Below are positions 24,866 through 33,436 of a DNA stretch of 34,063 nucleotides, in pieces (the first letter of the stretch is position 1; each line of letters opens with the position of its first letter). A program made the translations under genes and the position numbers. The stretch comes from Mycobacterium sp. (GTDB lineage Bacteria; Actinomycetota; Actinomycetes; Mycobacteriales; Mycobacteriaceae): assembly GCA_025965975.1 (NCBI GenBank), contig JAOPVX010000276.1, positions 1 through 34,063 of the forward strand, given 5' to 3'. Below the pieces are notes generated by a model that saw nothing but the letters and a program-made list of their open reading frames with translations, was not told the origin of the DNA and did no database searches.

Positions 24866-25269
24866 GATTGCCCTCCGGGAGTCTCGACGATCACGGTGGT
24901 GGCCTTGACGACGGCTACGGCGACGCTGCCCGGCGCGAGCTCCAGCTCGCGGACCGCGTCCGCGCTCATCAACGAGACGACGGTGAAAGGCCCGCACTGC
25001 ATTTCGACTTGCGCCATCACCTTGTCGGTCACCACCTTTGTGACCAGTCCGGCGAAGCGATTGCGTGCGGAGCTGGCGATGGTGAGCGGATCTTTGGGCG
25101 CCGCAGCGGCGTTCGCGCGCGCAAACTCGGCCAGCACGTCACCGGCGATGGCCTTGCGCCCCGATTGGTCTTGGCTCGCCGGCAGACTTCCGTCCTCGAT
25201 CCAGCGCCGGACACTGTCGTCGCTGACACCCAACAGGTCGGCGGCCTCACGGACCCGGATCAATGCCAC
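24862..25269 (-). CDS. HTH-TOBE molybdenum-responsive regulator (MopI/ModE-like)
   Basis: The 135-residue protein has an excisionase/MerR-type helix-turn-helix at about residues 1-45 (REAADLLGVSDDSVRRWIEDGSLP) and a C-terminal TOBE/Mop domain at about 66-128 (SARNRFAGLVTKVVTDKVMAQVEM...) that binds molybdate. The start is GTG. It is translationally coupled to modA and probably senses molybdate to set expression of modA. A similar HTH-Mop protein precedes modA in other mycobacteria, to my recollection. Confidence 0.88.
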   Translation of the reverse strand: MALIRVREAADLLGVSDDSVRRWIEDGSLPASQDQSGRKAIAGDVLAEFARANAAAAPKDPLTIASSARNRFAGLVTKVVTDKVMAQVEMQCGPFTVVSLMSADAVRELELAPGSVAVAVVKATTVIVETPGGQS

Positions 25270-25329
25270 CGCGGCATCGTAACCGCAAATGCGGTCTAGT
25301 TGCCGCGTTTCATCCGTACTTACGGCTGG

Positions 25330-26350
25330 TCATGCCTTGGCGAGCTGCTTTTCGGCGTAGAGGCGCGCCCACTCCTTGCGCGGCCTTATCGACACGTCGA
25401 CGTCGGCCCCCTTGGCTCGCAGCGAACCCACGTTCGCCCGTTGCTTGGGAGTGCGTGCGAACGGATCCCAGCTGAAGAAGCGGCAAGCGTTCTGCCAGGT
25501 GATCTTGTCGATGTCGCCGTCGTCGGCGCCTGCCGCTTCGAGTTCGGCGAGGACCTGCTCGGGCGCGTCGGGCCAGAAACAGTCGGAGTGCGGGTAGTCG
25601 CACTCCCAGGCGATGATGTCGATGCCGATCTCGTGGCGCAGCCGCAGTGAGGTCTTGTCGGTGACGTAGCAGGCGAGTGAGTGCGCACGGAACACATCGC
25701 TGGGAAGCTTGTCGCCGAAGTCGCGGCGCAGCCACTTCTGGTTGGTGTAATGACGGTCGCTGCGATCCAGATAGAACGGGATCCAGCCGATGCCACCCTC
25801 GGAGAAGGCGAACTTCAGGTCGGGATATTTGCGCATCGCGGGGCCCCACAGCAGATCCTGTGCGCACATCGCCGAAACCTGAGTGGCGAGGATGATCATG
25901 TTGTCGATCGGCGCGTTCGGCGCCATACTGATCGCCCCGAATCCCGTGCCGATGTGCAGGCACATCACCACATTCTCTTCCGACAGGGTCCGGAACACCT
26001 GGCCCCAGTACTCATCGTCGTGGTAGCTCGGCAGTTCCTCGAGGTGAGGCAGCTCCGGCATGGTCACCGCGCGGCAGCCCTTGGCGGCGACCCGGCGGAT
26101 CTCGGCGCACATCGCGTCGGGGTTCCATGTCGGCAGCACGGCGATCGGGATAAAGCGATCGGGATAGGAGCCCGCCCACTCGTCGATGTGCCAATCGTTG
26201 TAGGCCGACACCATCACCAGCGTGACCTCCTCACGGTGCATGTTGAGATGCCGCGCGGAGAAGCCGGTGAACGTCGGGAAGCACATCGACGCCAGGATGC
26301 CGTTGCGGTCCATGTCACGAACGCGCTCGTGGACGTCATAGACGCCGGGG
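25330..26350 (-). pseudogene. Amidohydrolase (ACMSD-like) gene lacking its 5' end
   Basis: The reading frame encodes the C-terminal ~340 residues of an amidohydrolase-2 family protein (RPGVYDVHERVRDMDRNG, CFPTFTGFSARHL, VVMCLHIGTG, IAWECDYPHSDCFWP). Full-length relatives are about 400 residues and begin with a strand carrying the metal-binding HxH. That part is absent, because at about 26350 the sequence switches into the AraC gene on the other strand. An internal ATG at 26313 could give 327 residues, but without the N-terminal metal ligands activity is unlikely. The original role was probably hydrolysis or decarboxylation of a catabolic intermediate. Confidence 0.75.
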
Positions 26351-26354
26351 CGCC

Positions 26355-27098
26355 GGCAGTTACCTCTACGAGGGCGACGCGCTGATCACCGGCTGGCACT
26401 CGCACGAGGTGCATCAGATCGAATACGCGATCGGTGGCGTGGTGGAAGTCGAGACGGCGTCGGCGCACTATCTGTTGCCGCCCCAGCAGGCGGCCTGGAT
26501 CCCGGCCGACCTTGAGCACCAGGCGACGATGAACCCAGATGTGCGGACGGTGGCGGTGATGTTCGACCGCGGGTTGGTGGCCGACGGCGGTGACCGCGCG
26601 CGCATCCTCGCGGTGTCGCCGTTGATCAGGGAGATGATGATCTACGCGTTGCGATGGCCGGTCGACAGGCCGGAGGGCGACGCCGTTTCCGACGCGTTCT
26701 TTCGCACACTCGCCAACCTGGTGTCCGAGGCGCTGGATCATGAGGCGCCGCTGAGCCTGCCGACGTCCGACAACCCGATCGTGGCCGCGGCGATGGCATA
26801 TAGGAAGGAGCACTTGGATTCGGTAACGGCCTCGGAGGTCGGCCGCGCGGGCTCGGTGTCGGAGCGGACATTACGGCGGTTGTTCGCAGAGACGCTCGGG
26901 CTGCCATGGCGGAGGTATCTGTTGCACGCGCGAATGCTGCGGGCGATGGCGCTGCTGGCGGCGCCGGGGCAGTCGGTGCAGGAGACTTCGACGGCGGTGG
27001 GATTCGACAGCCTCAGCTCGTTTACCCGCGCCTTCACCCAGTTCTGCGGAGAAACGCCGTCCGCATACCGCAAAAAGGTTGGCGGCGCAAGGATCTGA
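26355..27098 (+). CDS. AraC-family regulator, 5' end removed by a junction
   Basis: From about 26355 the frame reads GSYLYEGDALITGWHSHEVH and QIEYAIGGVVEVE, then LLPPQQAAWIPADLEHQATM. This is the cupin sensor domain of an AraC regulator, followed by a complete C-terminal double HTH (ERTLRRLFAETLGLPWRRYL...GFDSLSSFTRAFTQFCGETPSAYRK). No ATG or other good start precedes GSYLYEG. The first possible start is GTG 26409, inside the HEVHQ motif, which would cut about 18 residues from the sensor domain. The protein may be made but impaired. The break coincides with the loss of the amidohydrolase 5' end. Confidence 0.8.
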   Translation, partial: GSYLYEGDALITGWHSHEVHQIEYAIGGVVEVETASAHYLLPPQQAAWIPADLEHQATMNPDVRTVAVMFDRGLVADGGDRARILAVSPLIREMMIYALRWPVDRPEGDAVSDAFFRTLANLVSEALDHEAPLSLPTSDNPIVAAAMAYRKEHLDSVTASEVGRAGSVSERTLRRLFAETLGLPWRRYLLHARMLRAMALLAAPGQSVQETSTAVGFDSLSSFTRAFTQFCGETPSAYRKKVGGARI

Positions 27099-27148
27099 GG
27101 CCCTGGTGGCTTCTTAGGGTTGCAGGCTGACGCCCAACGCCCGCCGAT

Positions 27149-27949
27149 TCAGTCTTGCCAGAAGTTCATGACGAGCTTGCGCCGCTGGTCGCGTGAGCCC
27201 TTCTCGACGAAGTCGGCGATGCCTTCTCGCTCGAACCGGCGGGGCGGTGCGACTTCGAAGATCATGCTGCTGGCCAGGTCGAGGTCGGCGCCCTTGTCGA
27301 GGAAGTATTTCGTAACCTGCAGCGTGGCTGGGTTTTTGGCGAGCATGACCTCGACAAGTGCCTCAACTTCGCGATCGAGCACTTCTGGCTCGCAGAGACG
27401 GTTGATGAGGTTATGGCGCTCGGCCACCGCGGCGCTGAACATGGCACCAATGAGGTTCCACTCCTTGGCCTTTCGGCGGCCGGCGAACTTGGCGATCTTC
27501 GCGGTACCGCCCCAGCCGGGGGTGATGTCCCAGTTGATCTCCGGCATGCCCCACCGGGAGCGGTTGGTGGCCACCACGAAATCACACAGGGTGAGCTCAA
27601 GACCGCCGCCGGTACACACACCGTCCACGGCAGCGATCGTGACGGGCACCAGGTTGTCGATCATCGTCACGGTGTCCTGATACATCCGGACCTGCCAAAT
27701 GAAATCCTCTGGTGCCCAGTCATTGAACTCCTTGACGTCGTCGCCGGCGCAAAACGTGTCACCGGCCCCGCGCAGGATCACGACGCGACACTCGCGGTCG
27801 ACGGAGATCTCCTTGACCGCGGCGTTGAGTTCAGCCGACACCTCACGATCGAGTGCGTTGTGGCACTCCGGACGATTCAACGTGATCGTGGTGACCGGCC
27901 CCTCTCGACTAACGATCAGCTTGCCGGACGGCGACTGGTGATCAGACAT
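27149..27949 (-). CDS. Enoyl-CoA hydratase/isomerase family protein with both catalytic glutamates
   Basis: The 266-residue crotonase has FCAGDDVKEF (67-75) for the oxyanion hole, GGGLEL with E118 and MPEINWDI with E137, so the hydratase glutamate pair is present. This contrasts with the crotonase at 5497. The EINW(D)I...PG segment slightly recalls hydroxycinnamoyl-CoA hydratase-lyases, but that is weak. The ATG at 27949 is preferred for GAGGAG about 7 bases upstream. The gene is divergent from the tandem HxlR regulator, which is therefore its probable controller. Confidence 0.9.
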   Translation of the reverse strand: MSDHQSPSGKLIVSREGPVTTITLNRPECHNALDREVSAELNAAVKEISVDRECRVVILRGAGDTFCAGDDVKEFNDWAPEDFIWQVRMYQDTVTMIDNLVPVTIAAVDGVCTGGGLELTLCDFVVATNRSRWGMPEINWDITPGWGGTAKIAKFAGRRKAKEWNLIGAMFSAAVAERHNLINRLCEPEVLDREVEALVEVMLAKNPATLQVTKYFLDKGADLDLASSMIFEVAPPRRFEREGIADFVEKGSRDQRRKLVMNFWQD

Positions 27950-27999
27950 GAAGACTCCTCGACCTGCGGTGGACACGATTGGCCGACCGTATCGACTAT

Positions 28000-28036
28000 G
28001 GTCTTGTTATGCAAGTGTCTTGTTTGGAAAGACCAT
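28000..28036. promoter_or_regulatory. Repeated GGTCTTG boxes between the crotonase and HxlR genes
   Basis: GTCTTG occurs at 28001-28006 and 28017-28022 as a direct repeat 16 bp apart. AAGACCAT (28029-28036) is the exact inverse of ATGGTCTT at 27998-28005. Three related half-sites in this short divergent region suggest a regulator binding site, plausibly for the tandem HxlR protein, whose two DNA-binding domains could occupy two boxes. Confidence 0.55.
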
Positions 28037-28053
28037 CTATTATCGGTCGGACC

Positions 28054-28977
28054 ATGAGCAGCGATCGAGAGGATCAGGCGCTCGCCGTTGACCTTGACTC
28101 GATCTACCGCACGGGCGAGGTCGTGGGAGACGCGTGGTCGTGGTTGGTCATGCGGGAATCGGTGCTGTATGACGTTCGTCGGTTCTCGCAGTTCCAGGCC
28201 CGTCTGGGTGTGGCCCGCTCTACCCTCGCTGCGCGCCTGCGGCAACTCACTTCGGGCGGCCTGCTGGCCGAGCACCCCCTAGCGTCCTGGCCCGAGTACC
28301 AGCCCACCGAAAGTGGCCGCGATTTCTTCGCCTGCCTGATGGTGGCGATGCGCTGGGGCGACCGGTGGTACTTCGAACAGCGCTCGCGTCCGACCGCGGT
28401 GATACACGACGGCTGCGGGCAACCGCTCGAGGCGGTACTGCGTTGCGACAAGTGCCACGAGGTGATTTCGGCTCGCGACGTCACTGCCCGAAGGCCAGGC
28501 CCCTTCACCGCATCGCCGCGGCTGGGGCAACGCCGGCGCACACCCGATCTGTCGCTGCTGGAACGGAACCGGACGTGTTCGCTCGCTCGAACCCTGGGCG
28601 TCATGGGTGACCACTGGAGCAGCCTGCTCATTCGAGAAGCCTTCTTCGGGACCCGCCGATTCGACGACTTTCAACGAAACCTCGCAATCGCGCCCAACAT
28701 TCTCTCGGGTCGACTGCGACGCCTCGTCGAGCAAGGAATCCTCGTCGCAGCGCCCTACGCCGACTGGCCGGTCCGCCACGAATACCGGCTCACCGAACGA
28801 GGACTCGACCTTTACCCCCTGCCATTGGCCATGCTCACCTGGGGCCAACGCTGGCTCGACAGCAACGAGTCAGACATCCACCTGACCCACACCACCTGTG
28901 GCAACGAGCTCAAACCGGTGCTCAGCTGCGATCGCTGCGCCGCACCCATTGCGCGCCAGGACATTCGTCTCGATTAG
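28054..28977 (+). CDS. Tandem HxlR-family transcriptional regulator with two Cys motifs
   Basis: The 307-residue protein consists of two HxlR winged-helix domains in tandem (about 18-107 and 175-268). Each is followed by a C...CxxC segment (C121/C131/C134 and C282/C292/C295) that could bind zinc. Ordinary HxlR proteins have one domain of about 110 residues and act as dimers; this one is a built-in dimer. The ATG at 28054 is chosen because the repeated boxes at 28000-28036 lie upstream, although the frame is open from 27979. It is divergent from the crotonase gene and probably regulates it and itself. Confidence 0.88.
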   Translation: MSSDREDQALAVDLDSIYRTGEVVGDAWSWLVMRESVLYDVRRFSQFQARLGVARSTLAARLRQLTSGGLLAEHPLASWPEYQPTESGRDFFACLMVAMRWGDRWYFEQRSRPTAVIHDGCGQPLEAVLRCDKCHEVISARDVTARRPGPFTASPRLGQRRRTPDLSLLERNRTCSLARTLGVMGDHWSSLLIREAFFGTRRFDDFQRNLAIAPNILSGRLRRLVEQGILVAAPYADWPVRHEYRLTERGLDLYPLPLAMLTWGQRWLDSNESDIHLTHTTCGNELKPVLSCDRCAAPIARQDIRLD

Positions 28978-29093
28978 CGGCACCGATGCGGGTGTTCTGG
29001 AGCCGGTTCGCGCTGAAGCAATTGCGGTCATTGGCGGAGCGCAATGGATTTCCAGTCCGGAAAGCGTGACTCGAAGTGCAAAGATGATCAGCT

Positions 29094-29588
29094 ATGACGC
29101 GCTGGCATCCGCTCGAACCTGCTGACGACGAGTTCTTCGCTTCTGCTCCGCATGTCCTCCGCTACCAAAAGCGGTTCGCCGCAACGCCCGAGCAGGTCTG
29201 GGAATCGCTCACATCGGACATCTCGATCGCGGCGTGGAGTCCCGCGATCAAAGAAGTGAACTGGACCTCGCCGCGTCCGTTCGGCGTCGGCACCACCCGC
29301 GAGGTCGTCGCCCCCGGCGGATCAATCATGCGAGAGCGCTACTTCCGATGGGATGAGGGCCGCAGTCACGCGTTCTTCGTCTACGAGTCCGCTCTGCCGA
29401 TCTTCAAGCGCTTCGCCGAGGACTACGTCGTCGAGCCCGACGGAGCAGAAACATTGTTCACGTGGACGGTGGCGATCGAACCGAAGAACGCTTTCAGGCT
29501 CCCGCTCAAGGTGCTGACGCCCGCACTCAAGGCGGGCTTTGGGCAGATACCCAGCGGCGGCCAGAAGTACTTCGCCAAACACGCATGA
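29094..29588 (+). CDS. SRPBCC (START/polyketide cyclase-like) family protein
   Basis: The 164-residue protein has the helix-grip pattern: LRYQKRFAATPEQVWESLTSD at the start, a central strand set (FGVGTTREVVAPGG) and TLFTWTVAIEPKN before a long C-terminal helix. Members bind hydrophobic ligands such as lipids or polyketides; no catalytic residues can be assigned. It is a single gene, convergent with the DUF309 gene, and nothing in the surroundings points to a ligand. Confidence 0.85.
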   Translation: MTRWHPLEPADDEFFASAPHVLRYQKRFAATPEQVWESLTSDISIAAWSPAIKEVNWTSPRPFGVGTTREVVAPGGSIMRERYFRWDEGRSHAFFVYESALPIFKRFAEDYVVEPDGAETLFTWTVAIEPKNAFRLPLKVLTPALKAGFGQIPSGGQKYFAKHA

Positions 29589-29648
29589 GTTCACAGAAGC
29601 CTTGGGAGCGTGCCGGGCGCAGCGTCGGGAATCGACGAACCGGAACGA

Positions 29649-30152
29649 TTATTCGGGTCGGACCACAACCAAACGGGGTTGTAGGCGCTGCGGCGTGATC
29701 TCGGCGTGCGCAGTGAGGTCGTCGATCAGCACTGCGGCGTAGTCGACCAAACCTGCCACGTCGATAGCGTACGGCGCCGGCTTGTCGTCGTGGGCAAGGC
29801 CGGCCGACGCGCGGCGAAGCACCGTAATCGCGCCCTTGACGTTGCCACGCTGGACGTGGGTGATCCCGACCATGAGCTGAGCCAGGGCTTGCCACAGTTT
29901 CATCTCGTCGTCCGGGCCGTTCTTCCATGCGGCCTCTAGCACTTCGTGCGCATTGAACGCGAAGCCCCGGTCCAGCAGATCCTGCGCATAGCCGAGGGTT
30001 TCGGCCGGCGGCAACTCGAGATCGTCCGGGATGCGCGGAATGCCTTCACTGCCTCGCGGAAGCGGTCGACCCAGAGCGTCGCGGGGACGAGTGCTTCGGG
30101 GCCTGCCGGATTCGTCGCGATCACGCTCAGCCACGTGTCCATCATTGCTCAC
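29649..30152 (-). CDS. DUF309-family protein
   Basis: The protein has about 167 residues from the GTG at 30152; an upstream in-frame start at 30233 would overlap the divergent amidase. The helical DUF309 core spans about residues 50-145, with the family pattern FNAHEVLEAAWKNGP and LAQLMVGITHVQRGNVKGA, including the conserved His and Glu of HExxE type. The function is not established. The N-terminus is rich in charged residues and Pro. It is divergent from the amidase, with about 80 bp between them. Confidence 0.82.
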   Translation of the reverse strand: MSNDGHVAERDRDESGRPRSTRPRDALGRPLPRGSEGIPRIPDDLELPPAETLGYAQDLLDRGFAFNAHEVLEAAWKNGPDDEMKLWQALAQLMVGITHVQRGNVKGAITVLRRASAGLAHDDKPAPYAIDVAGLVDYAAVLIDDLTAHAEITPQRLQPRLVVVRPE

Positions 30153-30231
30153 ATGCGGCGACCGGGTAGACAGGTCGGCTAGCGACACGGGTCTGCCGGA
30201 GCCATGGCTGATTCGTGCTACACAGGCTGCC

Positions 30232-31671
30232 ATGAGCGCACTTGCCGATCAGACCCGTTGGATGGATGCGATCGATCAGGCGGCGCTCGTCGCCTCGGGC
30301 GAGGTGTCGCCCAGCGAGCTGCTAGAAGCTGCGATCGAGCGGATCGAACGCATCGATGCGGCCCTCAACGCGGTCGTGATCCGCTGGTTCGACCACGCCA
30401 GGGAGACCGCCGCAAGCGCTGATCTTCCCAACGGCCCGTTCCGGGGCGTGCCGTTCCTGATCAAGGATCTCTTCACGACCTACGCAGGGCAGCCGATCAG
30501 CAACGGCAACGTCGCGTTCAAAGAGGCGCACGTCATCTCCGATGCCGACACGACACTTGTCAGCCGCCACCGCGCGGCCGGGCTCGTGATCGCAGGCCGC
30601 ACGAACAGCCCCGAGCTCGGCAGCGTGCCAACCACCGAGCCCGTCGCGTGGGGCGCGACCCACAACCCGTGGGACACGACACGCACGCCCGGTGGATCAA
30701 GCGGCGGGGCGGCCGCCGCGGTCGCGTCGGGGATGGTGCCGTTCGCCCACGCCAGTGACGGCGGCGGATCGATCCGCATCCCTGCGTCGTGTTGCGGCCT
30801 CGTCGGGCTCAAGCCGAGCCAGGGTCGCATCACGCTCGGCCCGGTCCGCGACGAGAGCGGCCTGTCTGTCGAGCACTGTGTCAGCCGCACCGTTCGTGAC
30901 ACGGCCGCATTGCTCGACGCGACACGCGGCCCCGGCATCGGCGACACCGTGATGGCGCAACCGCCCGCACGTCCGTACGTCGAGGAGCTCGGCGCGGACC
31001 CGGGACGGCTGCGAATCGGCATCCTTGACCACCACCCGCAGGGCGGCCGGGTCGACGCCGAAGTGACCCATGCGGCGCAGGCCGTTGGTCAGCTGCTCGA
31101 ATCGTTGGGGCACCACGTCGAGGCGGCGTGGCCGAAGGCGTTGGAGGACGCGGCGTTTGGCTCCAAGTTCGGCGCATTGTGGAGCACCAATATGGGACTC
31201 TCGCAGCGCCGCTTCGAGGAACAGCTCGGCCGCCCGTTGGCGGATCGAGAGTTCGAGCCGATGAACCGGGTCCAGGCCGACTTCGCGAAGCACTTCACCG
31301 CCGTCGACTATGGGCTCGCGCTCTCGGCCGTCGCCGCGTACCGCCGGGCGCTGCAGTCGTGGTGGCACGACGGCTGGGATCTGCTGCTCACGCCGACGCT
31401 TGGCGAGCTGCCGATCAAGCTCGGCACGATCGTCAACGATCCCGATCACCCGATGGCTCCGATGCGTCGCGCCGGCGATTTCGTGCCGTTCACTCCGCCG
31501 TTCAACACCAGCGGCCAACCAGCCATCAGCCTCCCGCTGGAGTGGACAGCCGAGGGCTTGCCGGTCGGCGTGCAGCTCGTCGCCGCCTACGGTCGCGAAG
31601 ATGTCCTGATCCGCATTGCGAGTCAGCTCGAGCGGGCGAAGCCCTGGGCCCAGCGCACGCCCGAGATCTGA
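30232..31671 (+). CDS. Amidase signature family enzyme
   Basis: The 479-residue amidase has the Ser-cisSer-Lys triad: K78 (FLIKDLF), the cis-Ser in GGSSGG (154-159) and nucleophile S180 in [11 protein letters not shown]. It hydrolyses an amide to acid and ammonia. Substrate specificity cannot be read from the sequence; mycobacterial relatives include AmiB/AmiC-type enzymes and aryl-acylamidases. The ATG at 30232 gives the expected start just before the first conserved helix ([32 protein letters not shown]); the longer upstream frame has no similarity. Confidence 0.92.
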   Translation: MSALADQTRWMDAIDQAALVASGEVSPSELLEAAIERIERIDAALNAVVIRWFDHARETAASADLPNGPFRGVPFLIKDLFTTYAGQPISNGNVAFKEAHVISDADTTLVSRHRAAGLVIAGRTNSPELGSVPTTEPVAWGATHNPWDTTRTPGGSSGGAAAAVASGMVPFAHASDGGGSIRIPASCCGLVGLKPSQGRITLGPVRDESGLSVEHCVSRTVRDTAALLDATRGPGIGDTVMAQPPARPYVEELGADPGRLRIGILDHHPQGGRVDAEVTHAAQAVGQLLESLGHHVEAAWPKALEDAAFGSKFGALWSTNMGLSQRRFEEQLGRPLADREFEPMNRVQADFAKHFTAVDYGLALSAVAAYRRALQSWWHDGWDLLLTPTLGELPIKLGTIVNDPDHPMAPMRRAGDFVPFTPPFNTSGQPAISLPLEWTAEGLPVGVQLVAAYGREDVLIRIASQLERAKPWAQRTPEI

Positions 31672-31704
31672 TCGCCGGCAGCGATCGCGAGCGAAAACTG
31701 GAAG

Positions 31705-31788
31705 TGCGGGCGGTGGGACTCGAACCCACACGTTCTTTCGAACACGGGCACCTAAGGCCCGCGCGTCAGCCAGTTGCGCCACGCCCGC
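31705..31788 (-). tRNA. tRNA-Leu (anticodon UAG)
   Basis: Read on the minus strand, the 84-nt gene starts GCGGGCG and pairs with CGCCCGC at the 3' end, followed by discriminator A; CCA is not encoded. The anticodon loop CUUAGGU gives anticodon UAG. A long variable arm (GTTCGAAAGAAC) marks a class II tRNA, and the T arm is GTGGG-TTCGAGT-CCCAC. Confidence 0.97.
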
Positions 31789-31835
31789 GGTGCGCCGATC
31801 GTACCGCCACTGGAACCCACGAATCTGTCGGAGGT

Positions 31836-31869
31836 CCCTTCTACCGTGGGACGTAACGCGGTAGAAGGG
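31836..31869 (+). promoter_or_regulatory. 11-bp hairpin covering the ribosome binding site of the endonuclease-like gene
   Basis: CCCTTCTACCG (31836-31846) and CGGTAGAAGGG (31859-31869) are perfect complements with a 12-base loop. The right arm contains GAAGGG, the only good ribosome binding site for the ATG at 31878. In the rightward transcript the hairpin would hide that site, so translation may be conditional. It could also act as a transcription stop for RNA coming from the left, but no T-run follows. Confidence 0.65.
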
Positions 31870-31877
31870 GCGCAAAG

Positions 31878-32654
31878 ATGCGGTCTGCGGAGGAGTTCAA
31901 CAATGTGAAGCGTCTCGTTGCGGCGGGCATGAATGACTGTGCCATCGCTCGACTAACGGGCATACCACGCAGGACGGTCCGGGATTTGCGGTGCAGACCT
32001 GGTATTCGACCGCGCAACGTAATTGGGTTATCAGATTGCGGCATCGAACACGATCGTGCGTCGCTTGCGGCAGCACCGTACTGCTACCTCTTAGGCCTAT
32101 ACCTCGGCGATGGCTGCATCTCCCGCCACCAACGAGTCTTTAGTCTCAGGATCAGCCTGGATACGAAATATCCCGCGATTATCGAACGCTGTCGTCAGGC
32201 GATTGATATTTTGATGCCCACGCAACGCGCGGGGGTGCTGCGTCGATCTGACGGTTGCTCTGATGTCTGGCTGTGTTCGAAACACTGGCCGTGTCTGTTT
32301 CCCCAGCATGGTCCGGGCAAGAAACATCTACGGCCGATCCGACTCGAGCCGTGGCAGCAGGCACTCGTCGACCAGGCCACCGAGGAGTTCATCCTCGGCC
32401 TCATTCACAGCGACGGCTGTCGCGTCGTCGCGAACGACCGCGGTGTCATGAGCATCCGCTACCACTTCACGAACATGTCCGAAGACATCCTCGGCCTATT
32501 CACTGCCGCACTCGGCGCCCTCGACATCCCATGGACGCGGTCGAGCAAGAAAGTCGTCTCCATTTACCGCAAGGCAGCGACGGCGCGTCTGGACGAGTTC
32601 GTCGGGCCGAAGGACCGCGCGGTACCGTTGAATGGTGTCCACTACGCGGCGTAG
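31878..32654 (+). CDS. LAGLIDADG-type endonuclease-like protein with N-terminal HTH
   Basis: The 258-residue protein has an N-terminal helix-turn-helix at about residues 5-38 (VKRLVAAGMNDCAIARLTGIPRRTVRDL). Two LAGLIDADG-like motifs follow, YLLGLYLGDG (70-79, D78) and FILGLIHSDG (171-180, D179), about 100 residues apart as in single-chain homing endonucleases. Similar free-standing genes are common in actinobacteria and are often labelled HTH proteins; whether they cut DNA is not known to me. It sits between tRNA-Leu and lprD, and its end overlaps lprD by 23 bp. The start is fixed by GAAGGGG upstream, which lies in a hairpin. Confidence 0.78.
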   Translation: MRSAEEFNNVKRLVAAGMNDCAIARLTGIPRRTVRDLRCRPGIRPRNVIGLSDCGIEHDRASLAAAPYCYLLGLYLGDGCISRHQRVFSLRISLDTKYPAIIERCRQAIDILMPTQRAGVLRRSDGCSDVWLCSKHWPCLFPQHGPGKKHLRPIRLEPWQQALVDQATEEFILGLIHSDGCRVVANDRGVMSIRYHFTNMSEDILGLFTAALGALDIPWTRSSKKVVSIYRKAATARLDEFVGPKDRAVPLNGVHYAA

Positions 32655-33006
32655 GAGACCGGCGCTGATCGCGTTGGTCATCGTCGCCGCCGCAGGCTGC
32701 CTGCTCCTGGCCTGGTGGCAGTGGACCCGCTTCGAGTCAGTCTCGGGCACCTTCCAGAACCTCGGCTACGCCCTGCAATGGCCGCTGTTCGCCGGGTTCT
32801 GCGTCTACGCGTACTACAAGTTCGTCCGCTACGAAGAAGCGCCGCCCCAGCCGCGAAGCCATGACACCGTTACCGAGATACCTTCCGGTTTGCTGCCCGA
32901 AAGGCCCAAGACCGCAACACCTTCCGATGACGATCCAGTGCTGCGGGAATACAACGCCTATCTTGCCGAACTCGCCGACAGAGACAAGGAACACAAGAGA
33001 CCATGA
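32632..33006 (+). CDS. lprD: LprD-like membrane-anchored protein (Rv1343c orthologue)
   Basis: The 124-residue protein has a basic N-terminus, a hydrophobic segment with a lipobox-like AAAGC (residues 19-23), a second hydrophobic stretch (about 45-65) and a charged C-terminus (PVLREYNAYLAELADRDKE). The sequence and the gene order with the DUF3817 gene and rdgB match M. tuberculosis lprD (Rv1343c) as I remember it. The start is either ATG 32632 or the adjacent GTG 32635. The function is unknown. The stop overlaps the next ATG (ATGA), so the two proteins are probably made together. Confidence 0.86.
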   Translation: MVSTTRRRRPALIALVIVAAAGCLLLAWWQWTRFESVSGTFQNLGYALQWPLFAGFCVYAYYKFVRYEEAPPQPRSHDTVTEIPSGLLPERPKTATPSDDDPVLREYNAYLAELADRDKEHKRP

Positions 33007-33344
33007 CGGAAGCCCCAACACCGACCACACCCGTCGAAACCATCCGCAAGAGCCTGTTGGGCTACCGCGTCATGGCGTGGACGACCGGCATCTGGCTGAT
33101 TGCGTTGTGCTACGAGATCGTGGTCCGTTACGTGGTCAAAGTCGACAACCCACCCACCTGGATCGGTGTTGTGCACGGCTGGGTGTACTTCGTCTACCTG
33201 ATCGGCACGGCCAACCTCGCCGTCAAGGTGCGCTGGCCCATCGGCAAGACCATCGGCGTGCTGCTGGCCGGCACCATCCCGCTCCTCGGCATCATCGTCG
33301 AGCACTTCCAGACGAACGACATCAAGCAGCGATTCGGCCTCTAG
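33003..33344 (+). CDS. DUF3817 integral membrane protein (Rv1342c orthologue)
   Basis: The 113-residue protein has three predicted helices (about 25-45, 55-75 and 80-100). The conserved features are a GVVHGWVYFVYLIGTANLAVK segment and a WPIGKT(I) turn before the last helix, as in DUF3817 proteins. Such a domain also occurs at the ends of some transporters, but the function is unknown. It is coupled to lprD by a 4-bp overlap and followed by a strong terminator shared with rdgB. Confidence 0.92.
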   Translation: MTEAPTPTTPVETIRKSLLGYRVMAWTTGIWLIALCYEIVVRYVVKVDNPPTWIGVVHGWVYFVYLIGTANLAVKVRWPIGKTIGVLLAGTIPLLGIIVEHFQTNDIKQRFGL

Positions 33345-33369
33345 GCCGCCGTTACCAATAGCGAGACTG

Positions 33370-33399
33370 AAACGTGATATCGCAGGCGGTATCACGTTT
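33370..33399. terminator. Bidirectional intrinsic terminator between DUF3817 gene and rdgB
   Basis: AAACGTGATA (33370-33379) pairs exactly with TATCACGTTT (33390-33399). One wobble and two further pairs extend the stem, leaving a 4-base loop. TTTT closes the right side; the left side has a short A-run. It lies between convergent genes and can serve both. Confidence 0.88.
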
Positions 33400-33436
33400 T
33401 GGAACCCTCGCATGGTCTCGAAACGAAGCCCCACCG

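Noticed and set aside
27099-27148. Terminator between the AraC gene and the crotonase gene
   Set aside because: Only a weak bulged stem is possible and no T-run follows.
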